From positions 186,001 through 250,000 of the forward strand of contig NZ_AULV01000014.1 of NCBI RefSeq assembly GCF_000422465.1: 64,000 bases of DNA. The letters are read 5' to 3'. Below are positions 7,727 to 15,740 of this stretch, piece after piece; the stretch's first letter is position 1; the number at the start of each line of letters is the position of its first letter. The position numbers and the translations under genes were made by a program. Source of the stretch: Paenibacillus harenae DSM 16969. GTDB lineage: Bacteria; Bacillota; Bacilli; Paenibacillales; Paenibacillaceae. The notes beneath the pieces are model-generated. The model did not search any database. It saw only the letters and a list, made by a program, of their open reading frames with translations, and was not told where the DNA came from.

Positions 7727-8401
7727 ATGATTCAAGTGTTAGTTGCCGACGATCAACGCCTGATGCGAGACGGATTGTCTACACTTATCAGTCTGGACCC
7801 GGAAATTAAGGTGGTAGGTACCGCTTCAAACGGCAAAGAAGCTTACGAGAAGGCAATTGGGCTGCATCCGGACGTCGTCCTGATGGACATTCGCATGCCA
7901 ATGGTGGATGGCGTGGAGGGAACGCGCCTGATTCGCTGTCACTTACCGGAAATGAAAGTGCTGGTGTTGACGACGTTCGAGGATATCGAGCTAATTGTCA
8001 TGGCGCTGGAGCAGGGGGCGAGTGGCTACCTTCTGAAAGATATGCCATCGGAGACAATTATTAGTGCCATTCACACGATCCATTCAGGTGGGACCGTGCT
8101 CCACCCGAGCATAACAGCCCTGATTCTCGAGGAATGGAGGAACCGTGAGATCAAGGGAACTTCCGATCATAGTAATGATCCCCGGTTATCTCTGCTCGAG
8201 CAGTTGTCGGTTCGAGAGATGGAAGTGCTTCAACTGATTGGTCGCGGGTTAAACAATAAAGAAATTGCAGATACGCTGGTCATTACCGAAGGAACGGTCA
8301 AGAACCATGTGTCTAGCGTCATCTCCAAGCTGGAGTTGCGTGATCGGACACAAGTAGCGATCTTCGCTGTCCAGCAAGGAATTACGGTGATCGAGACATG
8401 A
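7727..8401 (+). CDS. LuxR/NarL-family response regulator
   Basis: A 224-residue two-domain regulator. The receiver domain has the acidic pair in VADDQR (Asp 8-9), the phosphorylated Asp at about 54 in VVLMDIRMP, the Thr of VLTTFED and the Lys of LLKDMP. The C-terminal LuxR helix-turn-helix begins at about 158 with LSVREMEVLQLIGRGLNNKE and includes EGTVKNHVSSVISKL. It follows its kinase gene by 24 bases, so they are one operon. The downstream beta-lactamase homologue starts within 150 bases on the same strand and is the obvious candidate target. Confidence 0.92.
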   Translation: MIQVLVADDQRLMRDGLSTLISLDPEIKVVGTASNGKEAYEKAIGLHPDVVLMDIRMPMVDGVEGTRLIRCHLPEMKVLVLTTFEDIELIVMALEQGASGYLLKDMPSETIISAIHTIHSGGTVLHPSITALILEEWRNREIKGTSDHSNDPRLSLLEQLSVREMEVLQLIGRGLNNKEIADTLVITEGTVKNHVSSVISKLELRDRTQVAIFAVQQGITVIET

Positions 8402-8547
8402 CTTTGTGCATAGTCATATAACTAAAGTAAGGAACCGCATGCGGTTTGAGGCGCCATAATTCTATCCTATTGCAGATTCGTCCGGCTATCAATACGGGTA
8501 CACTTTTTCCAGAACAGCTACATCTGAATGGAAAGAGGCGTTGCGAT

Positions 8548-9999
8548 TTGTTCCGACGAATATGGATTCTTCTGTTGCTTTTCCTTGTTTTAACAGCAAG
8601 CTATACGCAAGTCTATGCGGATCCGCAACCACAGCATGGGGATTCGGAAGATTTTAAACTACAAATCGAGCAGTTGGTACGCACTAATATGGCCAAAGGC
8701 AAAATTCCCGGCATCTATCTGCTCGTTGTCAAAAACGGTCAAACGACGATGAGCAAAGGCTTCGGCTACTCGGATAAGAAAGCCAAGCTGAGGGTCACGG
8801 CGGAAACGGAATTCCAATTAGGTTCGTTGTCCAAAGCATTCACGGGACTTGCGGTCACTCACTTAGCCGAGGAACATCAGCTCGAACTAGAAAAAGGGGT
8901 CTCTTCCTATCTGCCCTGGTTCCAAGTCCGTTACCGTCAAGCCCCTGCGGAGATCACACTCCATCAATTGATGGAGCAAACGAGCGGATTAGGCACGGAG
9001 ACGTTTGTCGGTATTTCCGCCTCTTCGGACAAGGATGCTCTGGAACGAGGCGTAAGAACATTAGCAAATGCCTCGTTAAGCTCCGCTCCGGGCGAGAAAT
9101 ACGCCTACTCCAACGTAAATTTTAACATCTTAGGCCTTCTTATCGAGAAAGTCTCCGGTCAGTCGTATTCGAACTACATGAACGAACATATTTTCAAGCC
9201 GCTCGGACTTTCGAAAACGAGCGTTCGTGAGGAGCGTTTGCCACAAAATTTGGCGACGGGATATAAGGTTTCTTTTTTCGGAGCGCGCCCATATTCAGTC
9301 CCATTCAGTTTGAGCCAAGCCCCTTCGGGATCGATTATTACGAACGGGGAAGACATGACGAAGTGGCTAAGATTCAACTTAGGAATCGACAGTGTCGACG
9401 GCTATAAGGCCGTTCATCCAACAGATACAACCCCCTTCGATTATTACGGCGGCTGGAAACTCGATGCGAAATCGAATCAGATTCAGCACGAAGGAAATCT
9501 CGAGAATTACTCTTCTTTTATCGTGATGGATCCCAAGGAGAAAACGGGCGTCGTCGTATTGGCCAATTTGAACTCAACCTACACGACGACCATCGGCGAA
9601 GGAATCATGTCTTGGTTGCAGGGACATCTGGCGGAAAGTGGGAATTCGGACACCTATCTCCTGACGGATCAAATCGCCTCATCGATTATTCTGATCATGA
9701 GTGTACTGATTCTTGTGTTTCTGTGGCTTTTATGGAACACGATGATGGCCATCCGATCAGGCCGCAGAACCTTAAGAATGAGGACACCGCAAGTCGTTCT
9801 CTCCATTCTTCTGTTATCAGTACTCGCATTTCTTTATGTTCTTACTGTCCAGTTGCCTACTTTTATTTACCCGAATGCCGATTGGAGCTTTATTAATGAC
9901 TGGATGCCGAATACAACCCTCTACGGCGTGTTGGTTCTACTCGGTTTCTTGACGCTCCTAACTATCCATGCAGTCGCTAGACTTACCTTCAGGAAATAA
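8548..9999 (+). CDS. Membrane-anchored serine beta-lactamase/esterase homologue
   Basis: The best start is TTG at 8548: AAAGAGG precedes it by nine bases and the product then opens with a clean signal peptide (FRRIWILLLLFLVLTAS). A TTG at 8446 would add 34 non-signal residues. The mature domain is a class C/PBP4*-type serine hydrolase: S93-L-S-K96 (SxxK), Y187-S-N189 (YxN) and HEG near 316, in place of KTG. After the catalytic domain come three hydrophobic segments at about 375-400, 412-435 and 455-478, so the enzyme is held outside the membrane. Substrates of this family include D-amino peptides and esters. Its position after a two-component system suggests inducible expression. Confidence 0.85.
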   Translation: MFRRIWILLLLFLVLTASYTQVYADPQPQHGDSEDFKLQIEQLVRTNMAKGKIPGIYLLVVKNGQTTMSKGFGYSDKKAKLRVTAETEFQLGSLSKAFTGLAVTHLAEEHQLELEKGVSSYLPWFQVRYRQAPAEITLHQLMEQTSGLGTETFVGISASSDKDALERGVRTLANASLSSAPGEKYAYSNVNFNILGLLIEKVSGQSYSNYMNEHIFKPLGLSKTSVREERLPQNLATGYKVSFFGARPYSVPFSLSQAPSGSIITNGEDMTKWLRFNLGIDSVDGYKAVHPTDTTPFDYYGGWKLDAKSNQIQHEGNLENYSSFIVMDPKEKTGVVVLANLNSTYTTTIGEGIMSWLQGHLAESGNSDTYLLTDQIASSIILIMSVLILVFLWLLWNTMMAIRSGRRTLRMRTPQVVLSILLLSVLAFLYVLTVQLPTFIYPNADWSFINDWMPNTTLYGVLVLLGFLTLLTIHAVARLTFRK

Positions 10000-10007
10000 T
10001 TAAATCT

Positions 10008-10057
10008 ATTTCGCCCTGCTTATAGTGCGGTTCACCGTAACGCCCATAACGGCGAAA
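10008..10057. repeat. rlmH-end-like attachment repeat, copy S3
   Basis: On the minus strand the core at 10016-10033 is GAACCGCACTATAAGCAG, diverged at several bases from the rlmH end. The outer arms are well kept: ATTTCGCC at 10008-10015 and GGCGAAAA at 10051-10058. The inner arms GCGGTTCACCGT also pair. It starts nine bases after the beta-lactamase homologue stop, and the other side is the remnant of an exporter gene. Confidence 0.7.
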
Positions 10058-10235
10058 AAGCGTAAGGAGCTTGCCGCGGCAGCTCCTTTGATTGCAAAAC
10101 ATATTTCGTTATCGATCCTACTATGCCAAATTCTTGCTGAAATATGGGCAACGCGACATTAACGACCGTGCTGTCGAGAATGACCATAATCATGCCTGTG
10201 ATGATCGCCAAGAGAGGCGCCATGATGGCTTTCAT
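10032..10235 (-). pseudogene. N-terminal remnant of an EmrB/QacA-type MFS drug exporter
   Basis: The first 39 residues are unmistakable for DHA2-family exporters: LAIITGMIMVILDSTVVNVA is the first transmembrane helix with the L-D-x-T-V-V-N-V-A-L-P motif. After QQEFGIV the frame runs into unrelated sequence and ends at 10032, inside repeat copy S3. A full protein would be about 450-500 residues with 14 helices, so over 90 percent is missing. The break is within about 60 bases of the repeat, consistent with a deletion ending at a recombination site. Its upstream region still has three operator palindromes and a complete Rrf2 regulator gene. Confidence 0.85.
10064..10089. terminator. Strong hairpin, bidirectional terminator
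   Basis: AAGGAGCT at 10064 pairs with AGCTCCTTT ending at 10089 with a GC-rich inner stem. T-rich bases follow on the plus strand, which would end the beta-lactamase transcript; on the minus strand a T run follows after the next five bases. Confidence 0.7.
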
Positions 10236-10308
10236 TGAAAATGGCGGGTTTTCGGTTTCCTTTCTGAGACAGAACAGAACTAGACAAGATGATAAACTCC
10301 TCTCTATA

Positions 10309-10400
10309 CAGTGATTTCAAAAATCACAGTTAGACTCAAAAAAATACCGTGATTTCTCAAATCACAGTATAGGTTTAATCTGTGATTTTGTCAATCACAG
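10309..10400. promoter_or_regulatory. Three palindromic operators, likely Rrf2 sites
   Basis: Three dyads of the form TGTGATTT, two to four bases, AAATCACA occur at 10309-10329, 10348-10367 and 10380-10400, with centres 33 to 39 bases apart. They sit between the Rrf2 gene stop and the start of the broken exporter. The spacing of the half sites (nine bases between TGTGA and TCACA) rules out a standard CRP/FNR site. Rrf2 binding is inferred from adjacency. Confidence 0.7.
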
Positions 10401-10418
10401 TATTAGTCGTTATGCGAT

Positions 10419-10865
10419 TTATTTTTCAATCGTTGGATTCTCGATCAATTCCGCGATCGTATGCCGCTCCAGTACTCGCATCAGTTGATCCTCTGATTCG
10501 GAAATCACCTTGGTAAACATTTTTCGAGCTTCTTCCGCAAAAGGACCGTTCTTCGTCGTCCCCAACAGGCCAGCATAGAGCGGTTCTACCATCTGGATCG
10601 CCCGATATACATCCGCAAATGTGATATCTTCCGGGGCTCTGCTTAACGCATATCCCCCGTCGCGCCCCTCCCTCGCCTCGACAATTCCGGCCTTCACCAG
10701 ACGAGAAAGAATACGTCGCATTAATGTAGGTTCCCCGCACACATTTCCCGCAATTTCGTTGCTCGCGCATCTTTCATTGCGATATCCGGACATAAATACG
10801 AGAGACTGCAGGGCATAGCCAAACCACTTGGGAGTCGCGGTACCCGTATATTTTTCCGTTATCAT
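10419..10865 (-). CDS. Rrf2-family transcriptional regulator
   Basis: A 148-residue Rrf2 protein. The winged helix lies in residues 15-85: the segment NEIAGNVCGEPTLMRRILSR is helix-turn-helix and KAGIVEAREGRDGGYALSR is the wing with the family signature G-R-x-G-G-Y-x-L. Only one cysteine pattern is visible (C33 and C43 region, MERCAS and NVCGEP), not the three-Cys cluster of IscR/NsrR, so an iron-sulfur cluster is not predicted; it resembles YwnA-type members. It is followed by three operator dyads and then the start of an exporter, so the original unit was regulator plus drug efflux pump. With the pump truncated the regulator may now control only itself or another locus. Confidence 0.87.
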   Translation of the reverse strand: MITEKYTGTATPKWFGYALQSLVFMSGYRNERCASNEIAGNVCGEPTLMRRILSRLVKAGIVEAREGRDGGYALSRAPEDITFADVYRAIQMVEPLYAGLLGTTKNGPFAEEARKMFTKVISESEDQLMRVLERHTIAELIENPTIEK

Positions 10866-10918
10866 CTACCATCCACCCCCGTGTAGCGACGAAAAGTCTT
10901 ATAGTCCAATTTTAGCAA

Positions 10919-11107
10919 CTAAATCTGCTTCACGCCACCTGCCGAGACGCACGCGACGACCGGCACGCCGCTGGCGCATAATGCGTCGATATACAGGTAC
11001 ACGGTGCGGACGCTAATCTCCAAATTGTCTGCAATCTCCGCAGCGGTGAGCTTCCTTCCGGATCGCAGCATCCAAATCATGGATAGCATGTTATCCCATT
11101 TTGCCAT
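10919..11107 (-). pseudogene. Truncated HTH_11/WYL-type regulator
   Basis: About 60 residues of a YafY-type regulator: MLSMIWMLRSGRKLTAAEI and NLEISVRTVYLYIDALCASG are the winged helix. The following part should read G-G-Y after the wing, but it goes ACVSAGGVKQI and stops, leaving no WYL effector domain (intact proteins are about 300 residues). The start at 11107 has AAGGTG upstream. A remnant at the edge of the LysR module; a stand-alone HTH is possible but less likely. Confidence 0.75.
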
Positions 11108-11212
11108 CGGGAGCACCTTCTTTTCCTTGTGAAATAAGACTGATTTTAGTGATTGCGCAGTGATATAATGGAGCGCGGGACCGAATCAATGAAAAAGCTA
11201 TCTTATTTCTCT

Positions 11213-12076
11213 CTATTGCGTCCCCGCCTCTCGGACACAATCAGCGAAGGCCGCAAACGCTTTGCTGCCGAACTGTTCTTTTCGGGTAACCAGCCTCGTC
11301 GTCACGAAACGGTATCGTTCGGGAACCGGATGGGCCCTTAACCGTTCGTCTTTCTCAGCAATGACCGATTCGGTCAAAAGCGTATAACCGATGCCTGCCC
11401 GTACGCAATTCAGCATCGTGTCCAGCGTGCTCACCTCAATCATATTTACGGACGATACCCCTTGACTGTGGAGCCAATCCTCGCTTGCGGCACGCAACGG
11501 GCAACCCCTCGGAAAAACGATCCACGCCGCATTCGCAACATCGGAAGGTGCGGCTTTTCCATCGGCGTTCGTCAGGAGCAGCACCTCTTCTCGAATCTCA
11601 TGAGCGACCTTTAGAGGAGCCAAATCGAATTCTCCCGTGAAGAAAGCTCCGTCCAACTTGCGGTTCAGCACTTTCTCGTAATTTTGCGGCGATGTTCCGG
11701 TGACAAGAGACAACGCTACTTCCGGGTGTTTTTTTTGAAAATCGGATAACGCACGTATAAAAGGAGCGGTGGACGCAACGGTCTCCACGACGCCGATCGC
11801 GAGCGGACCGCTCGGATATTCAGGTTCTTGGATGGACATGATCACTTCCTCGACCTTTAACAGAATGTCTGCGGCATATTGGCTGAAGACGCGCCCTTTC
11901 TCGGTCGGCAAGACGCCTTTCGGCGTTCTATGGAAAAGCTGGACTCCGAGCTCCGACTCCATTTTGCGAACTCTCATCGTGATGTTCGATTGAACATACT
12001 CCAGCTTCTCCGCTGCGCGTGTGATACTGCCCTCTTGTATGATCGCCATGAATATTTTTAGATCGGTTAACTCCAC
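11213..12076 (-). CDS. LysR-family transcriptional regulator
   Basis: Start taken at GTG 12076, with GGAGG seven bases upstream; ATG 12109 would add 11 unrelated residues. The 287-residue protein opens with VELTDLKIFMAIIQEGSITR, the LysR winged helix, including AAEKLEYVQSNITMRVRKME. The remainder is a two-lobe periplasmic-binding-like effector domain, with GPLAIGVVETVA starting the first lobe near residue 90. It is closest in outline to CzcR/YtlI-type regulators. It is divergent from the Old Yellow Enzyme gene (165 bases between), the standard LysR target arrangement, so it probably activates that gene in response to a metabolite or electrophile. Confidence 0.9.
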   Translation of the reverse strand: MELTDLKIFMAIIQEGSITRAAEKLEYVQSNITMRVRKMESELGVQLFHRTPKGVLPTEKGRVFSQYAADILLKVEEVIMSIQEPEYPSGPLAIGVVETVASTAPFIRALSDFQKKHPEVALSLVTGTSPQNYEKVLNRKLDGAFFTGEFDLAPLKVAHEIREEVLLLTNADGKAAPSDVANAAWIVFPRGCPLRAASEDWLHSQGVSSVNMIEVSTLDTMLNCVRAGIGYTLLTESVIAEKDERLRAHPVPERYRFVTTRLVTRKEQFGSKAFAAFADCVREAGTQ

Positions 12077-12241
12077 TCGGGAACCTCCGTTCATCGGTGT
12101 AAACATCAATTATTTTGATACCCCAATCTATAATGATCATTTTACTATATGGAACTATCCATTTACAATCAAACCTAGAAATAGATCGTGCGGTGGAGAT
12201 CAAGCGTATTGACACCGTAAACAACGAGGAGGAATTTCAAT

Positions 12242-13333
12242 ATGGGTAACTACTCTCATCTTTTTTCAACCTTCCAATTGGGTTCGCTGCGCTTGCCGAA
12301 TAGGTCCGTGCTATCTCCGATGACGCGGACGAGCGCAGAGCCCTCTGGGCTCGCGAATGAGCGTATGGCCCGGTATTATGCTCGCTTTGCAAAAGGGGGA
12401 TTCGGTCTCATCATTACGGAAGGCCTCTATCCGGATGCGATAAGCAGCCAAAGCTACGTGAACCAGCCCGGCCTAGCTAATGAAGCGCAAGCTGAATCCT
12501 GGAGACCTGTCGTCCGGGCCGTTCAGGGCGCGGGAGGCAAGATTGTTGCGCAGCTCATGCATGCAGGCGCGCTAGTCCAGCATGACGGATTCACACCGAT
12601 CGCTCCATCAGCCGTGAAGCCCGTAGGCACGATGCTGGAGGATCACGGCGGGAGCGGAGATTTTGCCGTACCGAGAGCCATGACCCAAGAGGATATCCGG
12701 AACGTTATTGATGGTTTCGCGCAAGCTGCATTTCGCGCTAAGAAGGTTGGATTCGACGGGGTGGAAGTTCATGCAGCAAACGGCTACCTGCTCGATCAAT
12801 TCCTGACCGATTACACGAATCTTAGAACCGACGAGTATGGCGGGATGGCGGAACGACGTGTCCAAATCATCGTGGAAGTCCTAGATGCCATTCGCGCCGT
12901 AGTAGGCCCTGACTTCATTGTCGGCGTCCGCATCTCCCAAGGTAAAGTAAACGATTTTCATCACAAGTGGGCTGGCGGAGAGATGGATGCCCAGATTATT
13001 TTCGAGCATTTGGCAGCGGCTGCTCCCGATTACATCCATACGACCGAATATAAAGCATTTGCTCCGGCTTTTGAGGAGGGCGGGCACACACTTGCCAAGT
13101 TGGCCAAACAATATAGCGGCCTTCCTGTCATAGCCAACGGCAAGTTAGGCCAACCGGACAAAGCGGAATCTCTCTTGGAGAACGATCATGCGGATCTTGT
13201 AGCAATCGGCACGAGCGCACTGGTCAATCCAGACTGGGTGAACAAAGTACGGGCAGGCAGCGCGTTGCTCCCATTCGACCATCATTTTCTGCAGCCGATC
13301 GCCACGCTTAAGGAGGAAGAGGTTGGCGTGTAA
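12242..13333 (+). CDS. NADH:flavin oxidoreductase, Old Yellow Enzyme family
   Basis: A 363-residue FMN-dependent ene-reductase. The start has GAGGAGG well placed upstream. Visible motifs: PMTRTSAEPSGLANERMARY at the N-terminus, AQLMHAG (FMN-binding Gln) near 100, the active-site pair in VEVHAANGYLLDQFL (His and Asn binding the substrate carbonyl), Y-G-G at RTDEYGG, VGVRIS and ANGKLGQ phosphate-binding segment near 303. It reduces activated C=C bonds of alpha,beta-unsaturated carbonyls and nitro compounds using NAD(P)H. Divergent from the LysR gene and followed by its own terminator, so a monocistronic detoxification unit. Confidence 0.92.
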   Translation: MGNYSHLFSTFQLGSLRLPNRSVLSPMTRTSAEPSGLANERMARYYARFAKGGFGLIITEGLYPDAISSQSYVNQPGLANEAQAESWRPVVRAVQGAGGKIVAQLMHAGALVQHDGFTPIAPSAVKPVGTMLEDHGGSGDFAVPRAMTQEDIRNVIDGFAQAAFRAKKVGFDGVEVHAANGYLLDQFLTDYTNLRTDEYGGMAERRVQIIVEVLDAIRAVVGPDFIVGVRISQGKVNDFHHKWAGGEMDAQIIFEHLAAAAPDYIHTTEYKAFAPAFEEGGHTLAKLAKQYSGLPVIANGKLGQPDKAESLLENDHADLVAIGTSALVNPDWVNKVRAGSALLPFDHHFLQPIATLKEEEVGV

Positions 13334-13388
13334 GGACTTTCTATCAGGTGGAATAGATGAATTGAAGAGTAATGCCAAATATGAAAAG

Positions 13389-13425
13389 ATGGCGGTGCAG
13401 AAGTTAATCCTGCGCCGCCATTTCT
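13389..13425 (+). terminator. Rho-independent terminator of the Old Yellow Enzyme gene
   Basis: ATGGCGGTGCAG at 13389 pairs with CTGCGCCGCCAT ending at 13421, with a nine-base loop and a TTTCTC tail. Confidence 0.85.
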
Positions 13426-13436
13426 CGGTTTAGGGC

Positions 13437-13486
13437 CATTCGTCGTCACTTATGATACGGTTCAGCGCGCTGTCTGCAACGGCAAG
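13437..13486. repeat. rlmH-end-like attachment repeat, copy S4
   Basis: On the minus strand the core at 13446-13463 is GAACCGTATCATAAGTGA, which would still translate as Glu-Pro-Tyr-His-Lys-stop, like the end of RlmH. The flanking arms are more diverged than in S2 or S3. It separates the Old Yellow Enzyme unit from the DinB unit. Confidence 0.75.
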
Positions 13487-13561
13487 TTTTTTCATCCGTC
13501 TCCTTTTAATTCATGAGCTCCGCATGTTAAAATCGTGCAGCCAATCTGCAAACTGAACAAT

Positions 13562-13586
13562 AAAGACCCCTTTTCGAGGGGGTCGT
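13562..13586 (-). terminator. Rho-independent terminator of the DinB gene
   Basis: GACCCCC and GGGGGTC form a seven-bp stem around a TTTTCGA loop; on the minus strand TTTATTG follows. It is 32 bases past the DinB stop. Confidence 0.85.
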
Positions 13587-13617
13587 TAGCAATTTTAAAA
13601 GGGGCTCCAAAAAAAAT

Positions 13618-14103
13618 CTAGGCAAAATTCCTGTTTGTAGGCCAAGATCCTTGAAGCTTGCGAAGGAGAATGATCTGTCCGGTATGATAGACATCGTGCA
13701 TCGCGAGTGTTAGCATTTGACCGCCAATTGGAAAATGCGAAAGTGGACGATCCAGATCTTCATCCATAAGATCCTTTAGACACCCTTGAATATCATGATG
13801 AACCTTGATTAGTTTCGCAACCGTCTGTTCCCAGGATTGTTCAGTGCTTGCAGTAAAGGTAACTTCATTAGAAGACGGATCAGGCGATTCTATCCCTTGT
13901 AATCTTTGCAGTAACTGCTCTTTATAAAAGATCAGATGGGTTACTATTTCACGAATTGTGTTCGATGCCCCGGTCTCAGGACGCCAATCCGCCTGTCCTT
14001 CATTAATCCCTTCCAATGCTTTCATTAGCGGCGGATTCCAACCTTCCTTCTGAAACGCGAACTCCAAACCGTGCAATAAAATTTCCTGCCTGCTTAATTT
14101 CAT
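13618..14103 (-). CDS. DinB-family metal-dependent thiol-handling protein
   Basis: Start at ATG 14103, 161 residues (MKLSRQEILLHGL). A four-helix DinB/YfiT-like bundle: the three metal-binding histidines are plausible at IVTHLIFYKEQ near residue 58, at KVHHDIQG near 99 and in AMHDVYHTGQIILLRKLQG near 133-137, the last being the hallmark H-D-x-x-H-x-G-Q-I. Family members are thiol S-transferases, often linked to bacillithiol. The gene has its own terminator and is the only gene between repeat copies S4 and S5 (777 bases core to core), so it is a one-gene cassette. Confidence 0.88.
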   Translation of the reverse strand: MKLSRQEILLHGLEFAFQKEGWNPPLMKALEGINEGQADWRPETGASNTIREIVTHLIFYKEQLLQRLQGIESPDPSSNEVTFTASTEQSWEQTVAKLIKVHHDIQGCLKDLMDEDLDRPLSHFPIGGQMLTLAMHDVYHTGQIILLRKLQGSWPTNRNFA

Positions 14104-14213
14104 ACTGATCTTTTCCGCCTTTCTTGGAAATGTTTTAATAGCTAACACCTTCACTAAGAAGTATATCAATTAATCACTGCCAAGTGTTGTCAGTAGAAAT
14201 AATCTGACCAAAA

Positions 14214-14264
14214 AACTTGCCGTCATTTGTGATAAGGTTCCCCGTATCAACTATAGAGCGAAAT
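14214..14264. repeat. rlmH-end-like attachment repeat, copy S5
   Basis: On the minus strand the core at 14223-14240 is GAACCTTATCACAAATGA, again readable as Glu-Pro-Tyr-His-Lys-stop. This copy has the best inner hairpin: TGATAAGG at 14230 with CCGTATCA ending at 14249, loop TTCC. The right end ATAGAGCGAAAT also occurs, slightly altered, in copy S2 (TATAGAGCGAAT). Confidence 0.8.
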
Positions 14265-14267
14265 CAA

Positions 14268-14292
14268 AAGGCACCCAATTAGGTGCCTTCAA
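14268..14292 (-). terminator. Rho-independent terminator downstream of the 451-residue gene
   Basis: AAGGCACC and GGTGCCTT form an eight-bp perfect stem with a loop of six; on the minus strand TTTTGATTT follows. It lies 50 bases past the stop at 14343 and directly beside repeat S5. Confidence 0.8.
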
Positions 14293-14342
14293 ATGAACAC
14301 TTTACAGTCTTTTGTTAGATATCTATTATAAAACCTAGGCAA

Positions 14343-15698
14343 TTAACTGCTCAAAGTATCATTTATTGTATAAACCCCACCTTGTCCCTCTTCCACTAAA
14401 TAAACATCAAAATTATTTGATCCCCACATGACAAATCTAAATTCCTTGCTTCGAGGGGCTCTCAAATGCACGCTTTTAAAAGAACTGGCTGTGTCGCTTA
14501 TTTTGCCCAGTAAAGAAACTCTACGGTCTGCACCCGCTAATAGTAAACCTTTATCCAAACTTTCGGTATCGTTATAGAAATGCAGGATAGGATGCGTATC
14601 GGCAGTATTGTCCGAAACAGCTCTGACGGATACACCACCATCCACCGTGGCCGCAATAGTGAATCTTTTTCCATCCTTCAGTTCCAAGTAATGTTCATGC
14701 TCGGAAACATACTTTTCTACACGACCGCTTTCGAGGTTGTAAAATAAATCGGCTGATAATGTATTGGGCCACAACCCATTCACCACGGAACCATCCGCTA
14801 AAGTCGCCTTCATGAAATATAAAATCGTGGTTTCGCTGGGCATTCTCCTTGTAGGTACCAGCTTTGCGGTAACATCACTAATCCAGTGTTTTAATACGCT
14901 ATCGTTTAGTTTCAAGTCTTCTGATCCCCATCCTAAACGAAGCAAAGCGATCTGTGCTTGAGATAAAGCATAGTTCATTCCAAGCTGAGGAATGATACGT
15001 TCAAATGCCGTTATCGTTTTGGCAATGGCAATAACCGTCTCGGATACACCTATCGCTGTATTTCCGTACGTAGAAACGACTTCTGCTTTAAAATGAGAAT
15101 CAAGGAACATAAGTGCGCCCTCATCCTTATTGAACGTAACTTTCAGTGTAGGGTGTGAGATTCCCTCATTATTAATCTCTAATGCTCTGTTATAGCCATA
15201 AGCCTCTCTATGTTTCCCTGTATCGGAAATTATACCGAATCGCCTTACCAATAAATCATTTAAATTCTTTAGCAAAAGATCTTTATTCGTTTCATTACTT
15301 ATTGAAGCGGCGTCAAGACCCCATAATCTGACAATCCCTTCAGTCTGGAAAGGGGTAACAGGATGATTGATCGTTTTAGCAAAATGTTCTTTAAGTCGTT
15401 CAGATAATAATATCAGTTCTGACTTGAGCAACAAATTGCAAAGAGATAACACATCCTCGTTCAAATACATATATACGAAACTTCCATTAGCAATAATAGT
15501 TTCCAGAATATCCGCAAGAAACATATCGCCTACCAGAAAGTCAGATCCTGCTCGTACAGTAAGACGACCATCAACTGAAAATCCGGCTCTAACAGGAGGA
15601 AGAGAAAGTTCAACATGATGATCCAACTTCAAAGCGATTCCAGGCTCCTTGGATGTATCATCATTTTCATCAATCGCCGACTTTAGTGTCATACTCAT
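14343..15698 (-). CDS. Unrecognised 451-residue protein
   Basis: I cannot place this protein in a family. It has no signal peptide, membrane helix or obvious catalytic motif. The N-terminal 60 residues look beta-rich (KLDHHVELSLPPVRAGFSVD), the middle is helical (LLLKSELILLSERLKEHF, then ETNKDLLLKNLNDLLVRRFG), and the last 200 residues alternate strands and turns with repeated pairs of aromatic and glycine residues. Codon use matches its neighbours and it has its own terminator, so it is probably expressed. It stands between repeat S5 and the luciferase-like gene (42 bases upstream), so it may be the last gene of that operon or a separate unit. Confidence 0.75.
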   Translation of the reverse strand: MSMTLKSAIDENDDTSKEPGIALKLDHHVELSLPPVRAGFSVDGRLTVRAGSDFLVGDMFLADILETIIANGSFVYMYLNEDVLSLCNLLLKSELILLSERLKEHFAKTINHPVTPFQTEGIVRLWGLDAASISNETNKDLLLKNLNDLLVRRFGIISDTGKHREAYGYNRALEINNEGISHPTLKVTFNKDEGALMFLDSHFKAEVVSTYGNTAIGVSETVIAIAKTITAFERIIPQLGMNYALSQAQIALLRLGWGSEDLKLNDSVLKHWISDVTAKLVPTRRMPSETTILYFMKATLADGSVVNGLWPNTLSADLFYNLESGRVEKYVSEHEHYLELKDGKRFTIAATVDGGVSVRAVSDNTADTHPILHFYNDTESLDKGLLLAGADRRVSLLGKISDTASSFKSVHLRAPRSKEFRFVMWGSNNFDVYLVEEGQGGVYTINDTLSS

Positions 15699-15740
15699 CT
15701 AAACCCCTTTATATATGACTCCTTCGTAGGAAAGGCTACT

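Noticed and set aside
8439..8459. Short leader peptide (Met-Arg-Phe-Glu-Ala-Pro) before the beta-lactamase homologue
   Set aside because: Six codons with a fair ribosome site but no attenuator hairpin; insufficient support.
5930..10090. GGAGCTGCC-type hairpins at 5937 and 10064 as a repeat family
   Set aside because: They are similar only in the GC-rich stem expected of terminators; flanks differ.
10309..10400. CRP/FNR sites
   Set aside because: Half-site spacing is nine rather than six bases.
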